DNA of 64,000 nt from Trypanosoma brucei gambiense DAL972 (taxonomy: Eukaryota; Euglenozoa; Kinetoplastea; Trypanosomatida; Trypanosomatidae), in the NCBI RefSeq assembly GCF_000210295.1, contig NC_026744.1, positions 4,168,617-4,232,616 of the forward strand, read 5' to 3'. This document shows positions 8,554 to 18,843 of the stretch, piece by piece. The first letter of the stretch is position 1. Each line of letters begins with the position of its first letter. Both the position numbers and the translations under genes were made by a program. The notes beneath the pieces are model-generated. The model was not told the origin of the DNA and did no database searches. It saw only the letters and a program-made list of their open reading frames with translations.

Positions 8554-11436
8554 TCACTCCCACGGTGGCAGTCCATCGTCGACCTTCCCTACCTTAGCGC
8601 CCTCTGAAATGCCACGTGGTAAAGGACTTGCGGTACACAGAACTGACTCCCAAATGGTATTAATGGTTCCCCTCACTGCGTCTCTACCCGTGGCAGTGGC
8701 CCATACATACACAGTGATCACATTTTGCCGCTTATCTTCACCCTTCCCCGCACAGTCATCACCTTCGTCATCCTCCCAAGGTTCGCCTTCTTCCAGAGTG
8801 AGGCAGCGCGACGAAATGTCAAGAGCTAAAAGACCTCTCGACTTTGGACGGCTTGCAATCCATACCTCCCCTTGAACCCACAAAACCACAGCATGGCGGT
8901 AACATTCATCTAACCCCGCAACTTCCAGCAACCTCGCCAGACGCGATGGCTCAACTGGACGACCAGTGCAGGTGACGGTTATCTCGTGCAGCGAAGATTC
9001 AGCATACGACGTCTGATCGCCACCGTCCCCTTCCTTTCCAATGGGTGGCGTTTCGATAGGGCACCGCGAAACAATGCCAGCGCAGAGCATAAGTTCACCG
9101 TTCAGTTCATGTGCAAGCTGCAGCAGACCCCACATCTCCGACGTGAACTTCTGCTGATCTTCCTCTGCGGTCACAAGCACATCCGATAGCATTATACTAT
9201 AGATGAAGGCAGAAGCCGAATCGGCGCCATCATCGGCTCCCTGAAGGATCATTTCACTCACACCTGAAAAAAGAAGAGTCACCAACCGTGGCCGAGCTCC
9301 CTTCTCGGACCAGTACGTCAACTGTTCCTCGGAAAAAACATTCACGTCTACATCACACTGAAGGCAAAGGACGAGAGTAGTTTTCCCCGCCTGCATCGTC
9401 TCCCGAGCACCCTGAAGGATTTCGCAACGAGGGGTTTCGTTCCCTACACGTAACACACATTCAGTGAGATGCTCCCGAGCCACTTGCATGGATTGCCCTG
9501 AGGTGTCACCAGGGGAACAAACAACCAACAGCTCGAGCCCTTCTAACGGCCTCCTCATTCCCGAAGCCGGTTCCACCTCAGATGTTCTCCTGCTTGCCAC
9601 ACCCAAAACATCGTCTCCAAACACGCCAAGCCCCTTTAGAGGAATATATAGCCCAACATCGTAGGCACTGCGAACGGCGCATTGCAACTGCTGCACTATC
9701 TTCCTATCTGCACACGACTGCAACATCCTAAGTGCTCTTGTGTAGCCAAACCAGTCATACGGTTCATTGAAGTCCTCCTCATCCTCCACGGCATCACCCG
9801 CACCCTCTGCAGGTGGTGTCACTGCCAGGGCAACATACATCATCCTACTGGTGGTTATTCCCGTATCCGCGTCCTTCTCATAGACACACGTCGGTGGAAT
9901 ATAACTTGGCAAGTAGAAATTATCTGGGCTGATATCACAGTGCTCACAGAGGGCACGCTCCGCACACTCCATGGAGGATTCCTCCGAGGATGTGTGAAGC
10001 AAGTAAGGCAGCCGCACTCCCTCGTATTCTTCATCCAAACTACGTACAAGCACGCATTTTCGACCGCGAACAAGTAAAGCACCATACGCATGGGCCACCT
10101 CAGACACGTTGTATGCAGGCACCTGGGCCATTGAACACACCGTCATTGAGCGTCGTTCTTGATTCTTTGTGAGAAACACGGCACTCGTCACCTGCAGCGA
10201 GGTGCGGCCCTGCTCATCCCGTTTAACGAAGGACCGAAGACGAACTGCCACGCCTTTGATAGACTTGTGTACGGATGACGTGCCACTACTGGAACACTTG
10301 AGCACCTCATGCATCCCTGTAACGTACACCCGACCTTGCGTCGTGCCCAACGTCGTCGCCGCTGCATCCATGATGCGCCCTTCGACGACAACGCAGGTAG
10401 AACGTTTGCAGTGCGGCAGAGACATGAGTCCGAATACCTCTTCCGAGGTTCCCATCTCTCTGCAAACTGGTGGAAACTCACTTTTCCCCAAACCCCGCTC
10501 ATGGTCTCCGCATTCATATTCTTCTTCATCCTCGCACTCTTCCCCATCATCGCTTTCCAGGGGACTGCTTCCCATGTCTTCATCACCGCAACCTGAAGAT
10601 GACAGAGGACTGAGTGTCACCTGCTGCTCTGTTCGTTTCGTAACGGCGCTCAGAACAAAGTCAATGCGATAAACACGTGGGGCACTGTGCCGGGTCTCAA
10701 GAGCCACCTTCGTCCCATCAGCACTGATACCCGCTTCCCTCAGTATAGCAGCAAAAAGTGATGGTTCGACGTTGCTCGAGACTGACCACGATTCGAGGGC
10801 AGATGTGGCGGCAAAATCTTTCAGAAACTCATTCCAACCATTTACAGCGGATACATCGGAAAGTACGACGACGATCGCTGGCTTTGGATAACCACGTTCA
10901 GGGACTCGCTTTCCCATCACTCGGAACAACGCCAGAAACGGGTGTATAGATGGTGGGCAAACGAGAAGCAGGCGCTGTACAAGCCGATCTGTGTGTCCCA
11001 GTGTCTTTTCGCCCATAAAAATATACTTAAAGGCGAGCACGCCTGACACGCCAGCGGCAACCATGGTTCCGTTGTGGGGGTTGAGCTTCGCAACGACGTT
11101 GGCGAGTCGCTTCACTATGGGACCCACTGTTGGTGAAACCTGCTCCTCACGCTCCATCGAATCCGGAAGTCCCGTAGTGTCCGCAACGTACATGGCGTGT
11201 GTTGTGTTTGGCAGCTGGACAAAGAGCAGTGAGGCAAGCGGAGACCATTGCATACATGGATGTTGTCGTGGTTTGTCAGCAGACTTGCGGGTTTTCAAAA
11301 CGATAAGTGGCTGCTCAGGGGAAAACACCACTTGATATCCCGGCCTGGTATTTGCAAATGCGTAAAGCCTCACGGACTCGTCCTTAGTTGTGCCAACGAC
11401 ACAGTCGCGATGCCGTCTCTTATCAGGCCGGCTCAT
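8554..11436 (-). CDS. Nudix-like and CobW/COG0523-like fusion protein, probably catalytically degenerate
   Basis: A 960-residue protein with three recognisable parts. Residues 1-440 are of unknown type and include a very acidic stretch. Residues about 449-540 resemble a Nudix fold, but the Nudix box is degraded (ECAERALCEHCDI in place of RExxEExG). Residues about 634-920 resemble a CobW/COG0523 metal-chaperone GTPase. A P-loop-like PGDTSGQS (642-649) lacks the Lys, the expected NKxD reads TAEED, and a CobW_C-type end domain runs from SLHEITVTCTGRPVEPSRLA to the block LTLEEGEPW. COG0523 proteins deliver Zn or Co to client enzymes. With the GTPase motifs broken, a scaffold or regulatory role is more likely than hydrolysis (inference). 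No signal peptide or membrane segment is visible. Domain calls are from pattern reading and need profile searches. Confidence 0.72.
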   Translation of the reverse strand: MSRPDKRRHRDCVVGTTKDESVRLYAFANTRPGYQVVFSPEQPLIVLKTRKSADKPRQHPCMQWSPLASLLFVQLPNTTHAMYVADTTGLPDSMEREEQVSPTVGPIVKRLANVVAKLNPHNGTMVAAGVSGVLAFKYIFMGEKTLGHTDRLVQRLLLVCPPSIHPFLALFRVMGKRVPERGYPKPAIVVVLSDVSAVNGWNEFLKDFAATSALESWSVSSNVEPSLFAAILREAGISADGTKVALETRHSAPRVYRIDFVLSAVTKRTEQQVTLSPLSSSGCGDEDMGSSPLESDDGEECEDEEEYECGDHERGLGKSEFPPVCREMGTSEEVFGLMSLPHCKRSTCVVVEGRIMDAAATTLGTTQGRVYVTGMHEVLKCSSSGTSSVHKSIKGVAVRLRSFVKRDEQGRTSLQVTSAVFLTKNQERRSMTVCSMAQVPAYNVSEVAHAYGALLVRGRKCVLVRSLDEEYEGVRLPYLLHTSSEESSMECAERALCEHCDISPDNFYLPSYIPPTCVYEKDADTGITTSRMMYVALAVTPPAEGAGDAVEDEEDFNEPYDWFGYTRALRMLQSCADRKIVQQLQCAVRSAYDVGLYIPLKGLGVFGDDVLGVASRRTSEVEPASGMRRPLEGLELLVVCSPGDTSGQSMQVAREHLTECVLRVGNETPRCEILQGARETMQAGKTTLVLCLQCDVDVNVFSEEQLTYWSEKGARPRLVTLLFSGVSEMILQGADDGADSASAFIYSIMLSDVLVTAEEDQQKFTSEMWGLLQLAHELNGELMLCAGIVSRCPIETPPIGKEGDGGDQTSYAESSLHEITVTCTGRPVEPSRLARLLEVAGLDECYRHAVVLWVQGEVWIASRPKSRGLLALDISSRCLTLEEGEPWEDDEGDDCAGKGEDKRQNVITVYVWATATGRDAVRGTINTIWESVLCTASPLPRGISEGAKVGKVDDGLPPWE

Positions 11437-14381
11437 GATTCCCTGGGACGAGTGTGAAAAAAAAAAAAGAAGCTACCTGTCAAACTGCACGAAGCCGGAA
11501 GGAAACACGCCAGAGTTCAGCGCCCGGTTTTATTCTAGTTCACAGTTTACGCGCAGTAAACGCCACTGCCCATTTTAAGGAGAAAACGAACCGACAAAAA
11601 AAAGAAGAGGAGAGGAGAGAAAAAACGTATACGAGTGAAGTTTATCCACCAGGTGCACACGGCAACCACGACACTGCACCACGTCATAATGAGCACCGAG
11701 AGCTCAACCATGTACATCAACAATGACAACAGAGGAAGGATCAGTTTCTCTCTTTTAAGGAAAAAAAAAAAGAAAACAACAACGAAACGAAGAAACAAAG
11801 GCGATGTTGCCCTATGCCACCGGAGAACTGTAAGTATCGAAGATGTCTGGTGGGTCAAAATCGTTTTGCACCTCCGCTTTACAGGTTGAATCTTATCACA
11901 TCATGCACTAATCAAAAGTAAAAGAAAAAGAATTCTCCTCTTCACGGCTGAGCACTGTAAACGCTTGCTGTTAACATATATTTTCCTTCACCGTCGCGAA
12001 AATTAAAAAAAAAAGAAATATGACAGAAATAACAACTGGATAATTAAAAATGAAAAGACATCCTCTAATGCAGTTTAATCGCCAAAAGTTCCGTTGCGTT
12101 TCATTTTTCCTTCCCTCCAAATTGCTTTCCGATCAGTTACGCTCCGTTCAAGCCACCTGCTTCGTTTTTTCTGTTCCACTGTGAAGCAGCGCTTTTTTAC
12201 ACACAGACAAACATGCACGAAAATTTGGATGGGCAAAAGAAATTTGCAGCAAATCACAAAGATGCGAATTCTGTTACGAAAACGAGCTGAAGAGACTTCG
12301 GCCGCTGCATTTATCGACCACCGTCACTTCTTTTCTTTTCTTTTCTTTTTTTTTTTGAATAATTTACCCCTTTTTCTTTTCCTTTCATTCCCTCCTCCCC
12401 GACCCCAAAGCCCCTCCCTCCTCTTTACTTTTCTCCTGTTTCCTTTTCTTTCCTTTCCTTTCCTTCTTTCTTTTGATGACGCACTTCAACTCTCCCTCTC
12501 TCCCTTTTTTTTTTCGACATTTACTCCATTCATCATTCGACACGTCACACCTTCTTACTTTCTCCTTCAAGTGGCCCAACCAAACAGACGTACTGCCCCC
12601 AATATGCACTTCTTTTTTTTTTTCCTTCAACAAAAGAAAAAAAAATCATTTTCCCTCTATTTTAAAGATCACTAATTATATGCTTATTACTAATTATTAT
12701 TGTTATTTGTGCATCTGACCCTTAATGATCCTCACATTTATATGAATATTTATGCGAGTGTAAATATGTGCATGCGGAGTATTACCGTCACAATCATCTT
12801 CACTGGCGCCATTCCATCCCTCCGTCCATTATATATCCTCCAACTCTGCTGTATTCTTTTTTTTTTCCTTCTTTTTTTTTTGTTTCTCCCCTTCAGCTCT
12901 CCCCGTTACTTAAACGCGTTTTGTTTATTTCATTAATTTTATGACGCTAATATTAATAATTCTCTACCCGATGTACACTAGCCGTATTTTTTTTCCCCCC
13001 CCCTTGCATTATTTCACTTTATTATTAAAATATGTTTTGCTTCATTTTCCTTTTTTTTTTTCTACCATTTGTGTTGACGCAAAGACAGTTGAACACAATG
13101 AACGACGACAACATCAACAACAATTAAAAAAAAAAGTGCAGACGAATGGGCGCAGAGCCGCAGCACTCTTGCAAAAGAGTCAATAAACTCACAATGAAGG
13201 TTGGTGAGAAATAAGAGGTGTTAAGAAAAGCGTAAACTTCACACTTTTAATCTTCCAACTCTTTTTTCTTCCCTCCAGTGAGCAAAGACACATATAAATA
13301 CATAAATATATAAATATATATTCCCAGCCACTGTTAAGAACAAACAATTAAGAAAGCGCTTACCGAAACGGAAACAAACAAAAAAGCAAAAAAGCAAAGC
13401 AGAAAAGAACAGAACAAAAAAAACAAAAACAAACATCATTATTATTTCTAACATTAGTTTTGGGTACGGTGCGTAATGAAATACGCACCACATACACACG
13501 CACATACAAAAATATGTATATAAATGTATATAAATATGTGACCTAATACAACATTTATTATGAGAAAGTGCATGCATTCACCAACTCAAGCATTCCTTAC
13601 AGTACGTCCCTCTTGCGTGGGCATAAATAAAACAACAACATAAGTGAAAAAAACGTGAAACAAAAAAAAATGTTCAGGAACAACAAAAGAAAAAAAAGAA
13701 TCAGAAACCCATGGAGAGGAGCGGAGGAGGAGGAGGAAAGAAAGCTATTCGACTACTATGTAAGCGGCACATACTTCGACGCATATTTACATACACACAA
13801 GAACTCATATAAATATATTTGCACGAGTTCGCCAATCTCTATAACAGCAAAAGAAAAAAAAACAAAAACCGGTAAGGGAATAGTAAGAATATAACCGCGT
13901 GATTCTTATTTTTCCCCTGCCTCAGCTACACACACGCGCACACATACATACACATACATAAACGGCAAGAATTACTATGAATGCATCATGCAACTGTTTG
14001 TGGAGCGGATTGAAGCGAAAAGAGGGGGGAAAAAAACAAAACAAGAAAACTGACAACAACACGTGGTGGCGATGGAAAAGAAGAATAGAAAAGTGCGCAC
14101 TCGAAAAAAAAAATAATAATAATAACACCACCACAATAATAATAATAATAAAACGAATAAAAAACGGAAACTACAGCGTCGAACAAAAACAACGGCGGAG
14201 CAACGGGAAGGATGTAATCATTCTCAGGGGTCAACTCACAAAGCAGCTTCGAAAGATACGGGTAGGAAAAATTTTTTTAAAAGGAGAATGTGAAAGAAAA
14301 AGAAGAAGAAGCATAAGTGCCGTTGAAGGTTGGTACACAAGGAAACTCATGTCACTTATGGCGTCGTAACTGTTTGCGCAC
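11437..14381. other. 2.9-kb gene-free, low-complexity spacer
   Basis: Lies between transporter copy 1 and the fusion gene. It is packed with strand-biased homopolymer runs: T/C-rich on the plus strand at 12300-12660, 12840-12910 and 13045-13062, and A-rich at about 13370-13435, 13620-13700 and 14000-14160. It also has TA-rich microsatellites (13290-13322, 13507-13540) and AAT/ACC trinucleotides (14111-14152). Short open frames exist but are translations of the runs. I see no RNA gene. It must contain the transporter 3' UTR, but 2.9 kb is long for a spacer in this unit. Confidence 0.75.
14111..14152. repeat. AAT/ACC trinucleotide repeat
   Basis: Runs of aataataat, then accaccac, then aataataat again, within the 3' flank of transporter copy 1. 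Confidence 0.85.
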
Positions 14382-15869
14382 TCAGCACTGAGTTTCCGGC
14401 GCCCTCACACGAACAACTTCCACATTGTTGGCGATAAGTGCCAAAATGTTTTCCGACACGACGGAGACTGTACCGAAGACGAGACCCACGACGCCAGCAC
14501 ATAAAAGAAAGTAAGTTCCAAAAAAGTGGAAGTTGCCCACATTCCGTCGAGTCCATTTGCCAGAATACATGTAGAATAGCGATGGGAATATAGCGCTCAG
14601 GAACCCGCCACAAATAGCACCCACAATACCAAACACAGTGTTAATGTTAGGAATGAAGAGGCCAGCCAGCAACACAACGAGGGAAAGGGGAATCACGAAG
14701 GAAAAGTGCTTCCAATAAGGCAGCGTCTCTAATTCCCAACCCAGAACATGATATATTGTGTTCCGCAACGCCATTGTTTGAAGGGCGTAAGCAACACAAA
14801 GTTTGACCACCATGCCAATGAAACCTATCATCATCATCACCTCCGTGATGGGATTGTACATGAGAAGAATTGAGTTGTCGATAGCACCACCAAACTCACC
14901 ATACGCAAACAAAATAGTGAGTGCGTACAGAATACCGCAAAACGCCATGGATATGGCAGCGTACACTGTGAACCTGGCACAGCTGCGCTTCTTCATCTCC
15001 CAGTAAACTTCATAGCAATTGATCTGGCAAACATATGCAAACATAAATACACCAACGGACGCAATAGCAGAGTTTCCAGTGTTGAACAACTTCACGCCAT
15101 CTTCTTCATCACTCGTTAACTTCGGGAGTCCGCTTTGAGCTCCATGAATCACAATTGCGAAGACGAAGTACAGGACAAAAATAATTGCGAAACCGGAAAC
15201 ATAGCGGAGCGAGTTAACCCTCTTCGGTAAAACGAGTGGCAACATGAAAACCATCCAGGTGAGTGCAGTCAGGAGACGAATCCCACCCGGAGTCCTCAGG
15301 AACTCGGGAGCACCGCATGATTTCTCTATGATGGGATTCAACACATGGCCGACGCTAATCACATAGGAAACCGTCGCGCCGAACGAGTTGATCCATCGAA
15401 TAACAACAACAAAATACTCAAACCTTCGCCCCATAACCCCTCTTGCGGTGTGCTCAAACGTGCGAAGACCGGTCTTCTCCATCACAAGTGACAGAATATG
15501 CAGGGAAAAAACACCCAACCCACCAATAACCACCAAATACAACATTGCCATCACAAGCCCACTGCGGTTTGCCGCGGCAGGAAGTCCAAGGATACCGGCA
15601 CCAATGCACACTGAACAAAGATTAAAAACACTTGACACTAATCCACCATATGGAACAACAGTACCTGCAATATGCTTCATCTTTGCACTAAATGATTGCC
15701 ACACGGATGGCGGTGCATCGCCACGAGCGTCAACCCCCTTGTTCTTATCATCCGTGTGAATAGGTTCACTCGCATCAACTATTCCTGAAGGTTCCGCAGG
15801 AAAAGTCTGTTGGGTTACGGGTGAAGTGGTGTTCTCGACATCAGTGGCAGACTTACCTTTGTCAGACAT
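14382..15869 (-). CDS. Amino acid transporter, AAAP family (copy 1)
   Basis: A 495-residue polytopic permease of the amino acid/auxin permease family (Aa_trans). A soluble N-terminus of about 70 residues precedes the family's first membrane helix, VFNLCSVCIGAGILGLPAAA; about 11 membrane segments follow. The conserved block NSLRYVSGFAIIFVLYF and the late GLFIPNINTVFGIVGAICGG fit kinetoplastid members, which import neutral or basic amino acids at the plasma membrane. The substrate cannot be read from sequence. It is tandem with copy 2 (16973-18457), 2,588 bp away. The N-terminus, several loops and the last helices are nearly identical, while helices near residues 112-121, 147-183 and 310-330 and the final 18 residues differ. 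The 5' flank matches copy 2 for about 386 nt. Confidence 0.94.
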   Translation of the reverse strand: MSDKGKSATDVENTTSPVTQQTFPAEPSGIVDASEPIHTDDKNKGVDARGDAPPSVWQSFSAKMKHIAGTVVPYGGLVSSVFNLCSVCIGAGILGLPAAANRSGLVMAMLYLVVIGGLGVFSLHILSLVMEKTGLRTFEHTARGVMGRRFEYFVVVIRWINSFGATVSYVISVGHVLNPIIEKSCGAPEFLRTPGGIRLLTALTWMVFMLPLVLPKRVNSLRYVSGFAIIFVLYFVFAIVIHGAQSGLPKLTSDEEDGVKLFNTGNSAIASVGVFMFAYVCQINCYEVYWEMKKRSCARFTVYAAISMAFCGILYALTILFAYGEFGGAIDNSILLMYNPITEVMMMIGFIGMVVKLCVAYALQTMALRNTIYHVLGWELETLPYWKHFSFVIPLSLVVLLAGLFIPNINTVFGIVGAICGGFLSAIFPSLFYMYSGKWTRRNVGNFHFFGTYFLLCAGVVGLVFGTVSVVSENILALIANNVEVVRVRAPETQC

Positions 15870-16255
15870 ACCTTAATGTGCGCGATGGCAACGTCAATAA
15901 ATGGGTAACTTATTGGATATCGCCTGTCTTATACCAATCGTTGTACAACTCACGAAAGAAAGCACCCTTGTGTTATTATGTTACTCGCACTTCTCGTTTC
16001 GCTAGTAAGTTACTACCTTCAAGTAGATTATTAGCCTTTACTGTCGGTGCGCAGGAGTAAACAGAAGAAACAACAAAGTGAAGACAATGAAGGGAAATGA
16101 TAGATCAGTACGTGCTCAAACATAGACGAGATAAGTCGGTATATTGAAGGGAGAAATAGGAAAGATAATGAAACAAGATACCTACACTTTACGTAATAAA
16201 GACATATTTGGAAAAGGGTATTTTGCTTCCCACAGTTGATAGAAAAAATATATAT
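15870..16255. repeat. Duplicated transporter 5' flank, copy 1
   Basis: Matches 18458-18843 without an indel or a difference that I can see (offset 2,588). The match ends within a TA run (tatatat/tatatgt). Confidence 0.93.
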
Positions 16256-16972
16256 ATTTAAAAAAATCTACCAGAAACACAAACATTGTCACTAACCGCA
16301 GTGCGAAGAGCACACAAACTATTTGTCAAGGGTTGAATGCGCACAACAAAAACAAAAAAGGGGTTGCACGCATAGAAAGTCGAAAAAAAAAAATAAAAGA
16401 CAAATATTCACTTTTTAAAAATGCGGAGCGCAGGCTCCTTTTTACCGGTGAAACAAAAATATCTGAATTTTGCTGTGCATCAATCCATTCAAACGTGTGG
16501 TATTGCGCCATCGGTAAAAAAAGAAAAAAATACAAACGAAGCCGGACCGATTGGTAAAGCATGGGCAAGAGGGGGCATCGTGGTGGCAACTTGCATTAAT
16601 AGTACAAAATAAAAATAAAAATAATTTGACGTTTTCGTTTTGGCTCCACTAACCTATTGGAAACGAAACACAAATACAAAGAACCTTAAAATTCAATACA
16701 CTGGTAGCAGTAGGTGTAACAAGGCCAGTGGTTACGTTTTTTTTTCTTTCTTTTGCATATATGTATAACTTTTCGTTTGGTTGTATTAGATAATATAAAA
16801 TATTTAATAAGAAAGGAAGGTTAAGGTACCTTACGGCTGCGTAGTTCACTTTACGGAGTTAACACGTCTTGTTTAAGGTTAAACAGGGAAGAGAAAAGAA
16901 ATCTTACCCAACGTCAAAGGTTGGTACACATAGAAATCGACGCCATAAGTGACGTCGCGACTGTTTGAGCAC
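15870..16972. other. Spacer between the two transporter genes
   Basis: Positions 15870-16255 are the duplicated 5' flank of copy 1. About 16256-16918 is unique and A-rich and would be the 3' UTR of copy 2. About 50 nt next to the copy 2 stop again resemble the region after the copy 1 stop. No gene is seen. Confidence 0.75.
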
Positions 16973-18457
16973 TCAGCAAACAGGCGGGGGCTTAATAGCA
17001 GCAGCCCCACCACCACCGTGAATGAACGACATGATGGTGTTTGTTACAACAGTGACTGTGCCGAACACGAGACCCACTACACCAAGAATGAACAGTGCGT
17101 AGGTTCCAAAAAAGTGGAAGTTGCCCACATTCCGTCGAGTCCATTTGCCAGAATACATGTAGAATAGCGATGGGAATATAGCGCTCAGGAACCCGCCACA
17201 AATAGCACCCACAATACCAAACACAGTGTTAATGTTAGGAATGAAGAGGCCAGCCAGCAACACGGTGAGGGAAAGGGGAATCACGAAGGAAAAGTGCTTC
17301 CAATAAGGCAGCGTCTCTAATTCCCAACCCAGAACATGATATATTGAATTGCGGATCGCCATTGTTTGAAGGGCGTAACTAATACATATCTTAACGACCA
17401 CACCTATAGAGCCTATCAGCATCATGACCTCCGTGATGGGATTGTACATGAGAAGAATTGAGTTGGTCACAGTGCCGCCAAACTCACCATAGCCGAAAAA
17501 GGCAACAAAGCCGTAAAAAGTGCCGCAAAACGCCATGGATATGGCAGCGTACAATGTGAACCTGGCACAGCTGCGCTTCTTCATCTCCCAGTAAACTTCA
17601 TAAATATTGATCTGGCAAACATATGCAAACATAAATACACCAACGGACGCAATAGCAGAGTTTCCACTGTTGAACAACTTCACGCCATCTTCTTCATCAC
17701 TCGTTAACTTCGGGAGTCCGCTTTGAGCTCCATGAATCACAATTGTAAGTGCAAAATACAGGACAAAAATAATTGCGAAACCGGAAACATAGCGGAGCGA
17801 GTTAACCCTCTTCGGCAAAATGAGTGGCAACATGAAAACCATCCAGGTGAGTGCAGTCAGGAGACGAATCCCACCCGGAGTCCTCAGGAACTCGGGAGCA
17901 CCGCATGAGTTCTCTATGATGGGTCTTAAAACATGACCGATAGTAATAATATAGGAGGTACTTGTACCGAACGAGTTCAGCAAACGAATTGCAATGACGA
18001 AGTATACAAATCGTCCACCCATAACCCCTCTTGCGGTGTGCTCAAACGTGCGAAGACCGGTCTTCTCCATCACAAGTGACAGAATATGCAGGGAAAAAAC
18101 TGTCATTAAGGCCATGATGACCAAATACAACATTGCCATCACAAGCCCACTGCGGTTTGCCGCGGCAGGAAGTCCAAGAAAACCGGCACCAATGCACACT
18201 GAACAAAGATTAAAAACACTTGACGCAAGTCCACCATATGGAACAACAGTACCTGCAATATGCTTCATCTTTGCACTAAATGATTGCCACACGGATGGCG
18301 GTGCATCGCCACGAGCGTCAACCCCCTTGTTCTTATCATCCGCATAAACAGGTTCACTGACTTTGCTTACTCCTGGATGTTCCGCAGGAAAAGTCTGTTG
18401 GGTTACGGGCGAAGTGGTGTTCTCGACATCAGTGGCAGACTTACCTTTGTCAGACAT
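16973..18457 (-). CDS. Amino acid transporter, AAAP family (copy 2)
   Basis: A 494-residue paralogue of the transporter at 14382-15869. The first 26 residues and the loop from DDKNKGVDARGD onward are the same, as are the segments APEFLRTPGGIRLLTALTW and YMYSGKWTRRNVGNFHFFGT. Differences cluster in short blocks. Residues 27-39 are HPGVSKVSEPVYA in place of PSGIVDASEPIHT. The fourth-helix region reads GRFVYFVIAIRLLNSFG, and the region near residue 318 reads TFYGFVAFFGYGEFGGTV. The C-terminus is a Gly/Ala-rich stretch followed by KPPPVC. The substrate is unknown and may differ from copy 1, because the differences lie in membrane helices. Both genes share the same 5' flank, so differential expression, if any, would come from the different 3' UTRs. 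Confidence 0.94.
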   Translation of the reverse strand: MSDKGKSATDVENTTSPVTQQTFPAEHPGVSKVSEPVYADDKNKGVDARGDAPPSVWQSFSAKMKHIAGTVVPYGGLASSVFNLCSVCIGAGFLGLPAAANRSGLVMAMLYLVIMALMTVFSLHILSLVMEKTGLRTFEHTARGVMGGRFVYFVIAIRLLNSFGTSTSYIITIGHVLRPIIENSCGAPEFLRTPGGIRLLTALTWMVFMLPLILPKRVNSLRYVSGFAIIFVLYFALTIVIHGAQSGLPKLTSDEEDGVKLFNSGNSAIASVGVFMFAYVCQINIYEVYWEMKKRSCARFTLYAAISMAFCGTFYGFVAFFGYGEFGGTVTNSILLMYNPITEVMMLIGSIGVVVKICISYALQTMAIRNSIYHVLGWELETLPYWKHFSFVIPLSLTVLLAGLFIPNINTVFGIVGAICGGFLSAIFPSLFYMYSGKWTRRNVGNFHFFGTYALFILGVVGLVFGTVTVVTNTIMSFIHGGGGAAAIKPPPVC

Positions 18458-18843
18458 ACCTTAATGTGCGCGATGGCAACGTCAATAAATGGGTAACTTA
18501 TTGGATATCGCCTGTCTTATACCAATCGTTGTACAACTCACGAAAGAAAGCACCCTTGTGTTATTATGTTACTCGCACTTCTCGTTTCGCTAGTAAGTTA
18601 CTACCTTCAAGTAGATTATTAGCCTTTACTGTCGGTGCGCAGGAGTAAACAGAAGAAACAACAAAGTGAAGACAATGAAGGGAAATGATAGATCAGTACG
18701 TGCTCAAACATAGACGAGATAAGTCGGTATATTGAAGGGAGAAATAGGAAAGATAATGAAACAAGATACCTACACTTTACGTAATAAAGACATATTTGGA
18801 AAAGGGTATTTTGCTTCCCACAGTTGATAGAAAAAATATATAT
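18458..18843. repeat. Duplicated transporter 5' flank, copy 2
   Basis: Partner of 15870-16255, colinear and seemingly identical, ending at about 18843 where copy 2 continues with unique sequence. Confidence 0.93.

Noticed and set aside
12094..12675. 193-codon plus-strand frame
   Set aside because: It runs through T/C-rich homopolymers, is antisense to the whole transcription unit and gives a Phe/Ser/Leu/Pro-rich product.
13977..14369. 130-codon plus-strand frame
   Set aside because: Product is Lys/Asn/Thr runs from A-rich and AAT repeats; opposite strand to all genes.
14356..17201. Frames of 85 and 69 codons beginning MWRVPERYIPIAILHVFWQM in both transporter copies
   Set aside because: Out-of-frame shadows of the transporter coding region; present twice only because the genes are duplicated.
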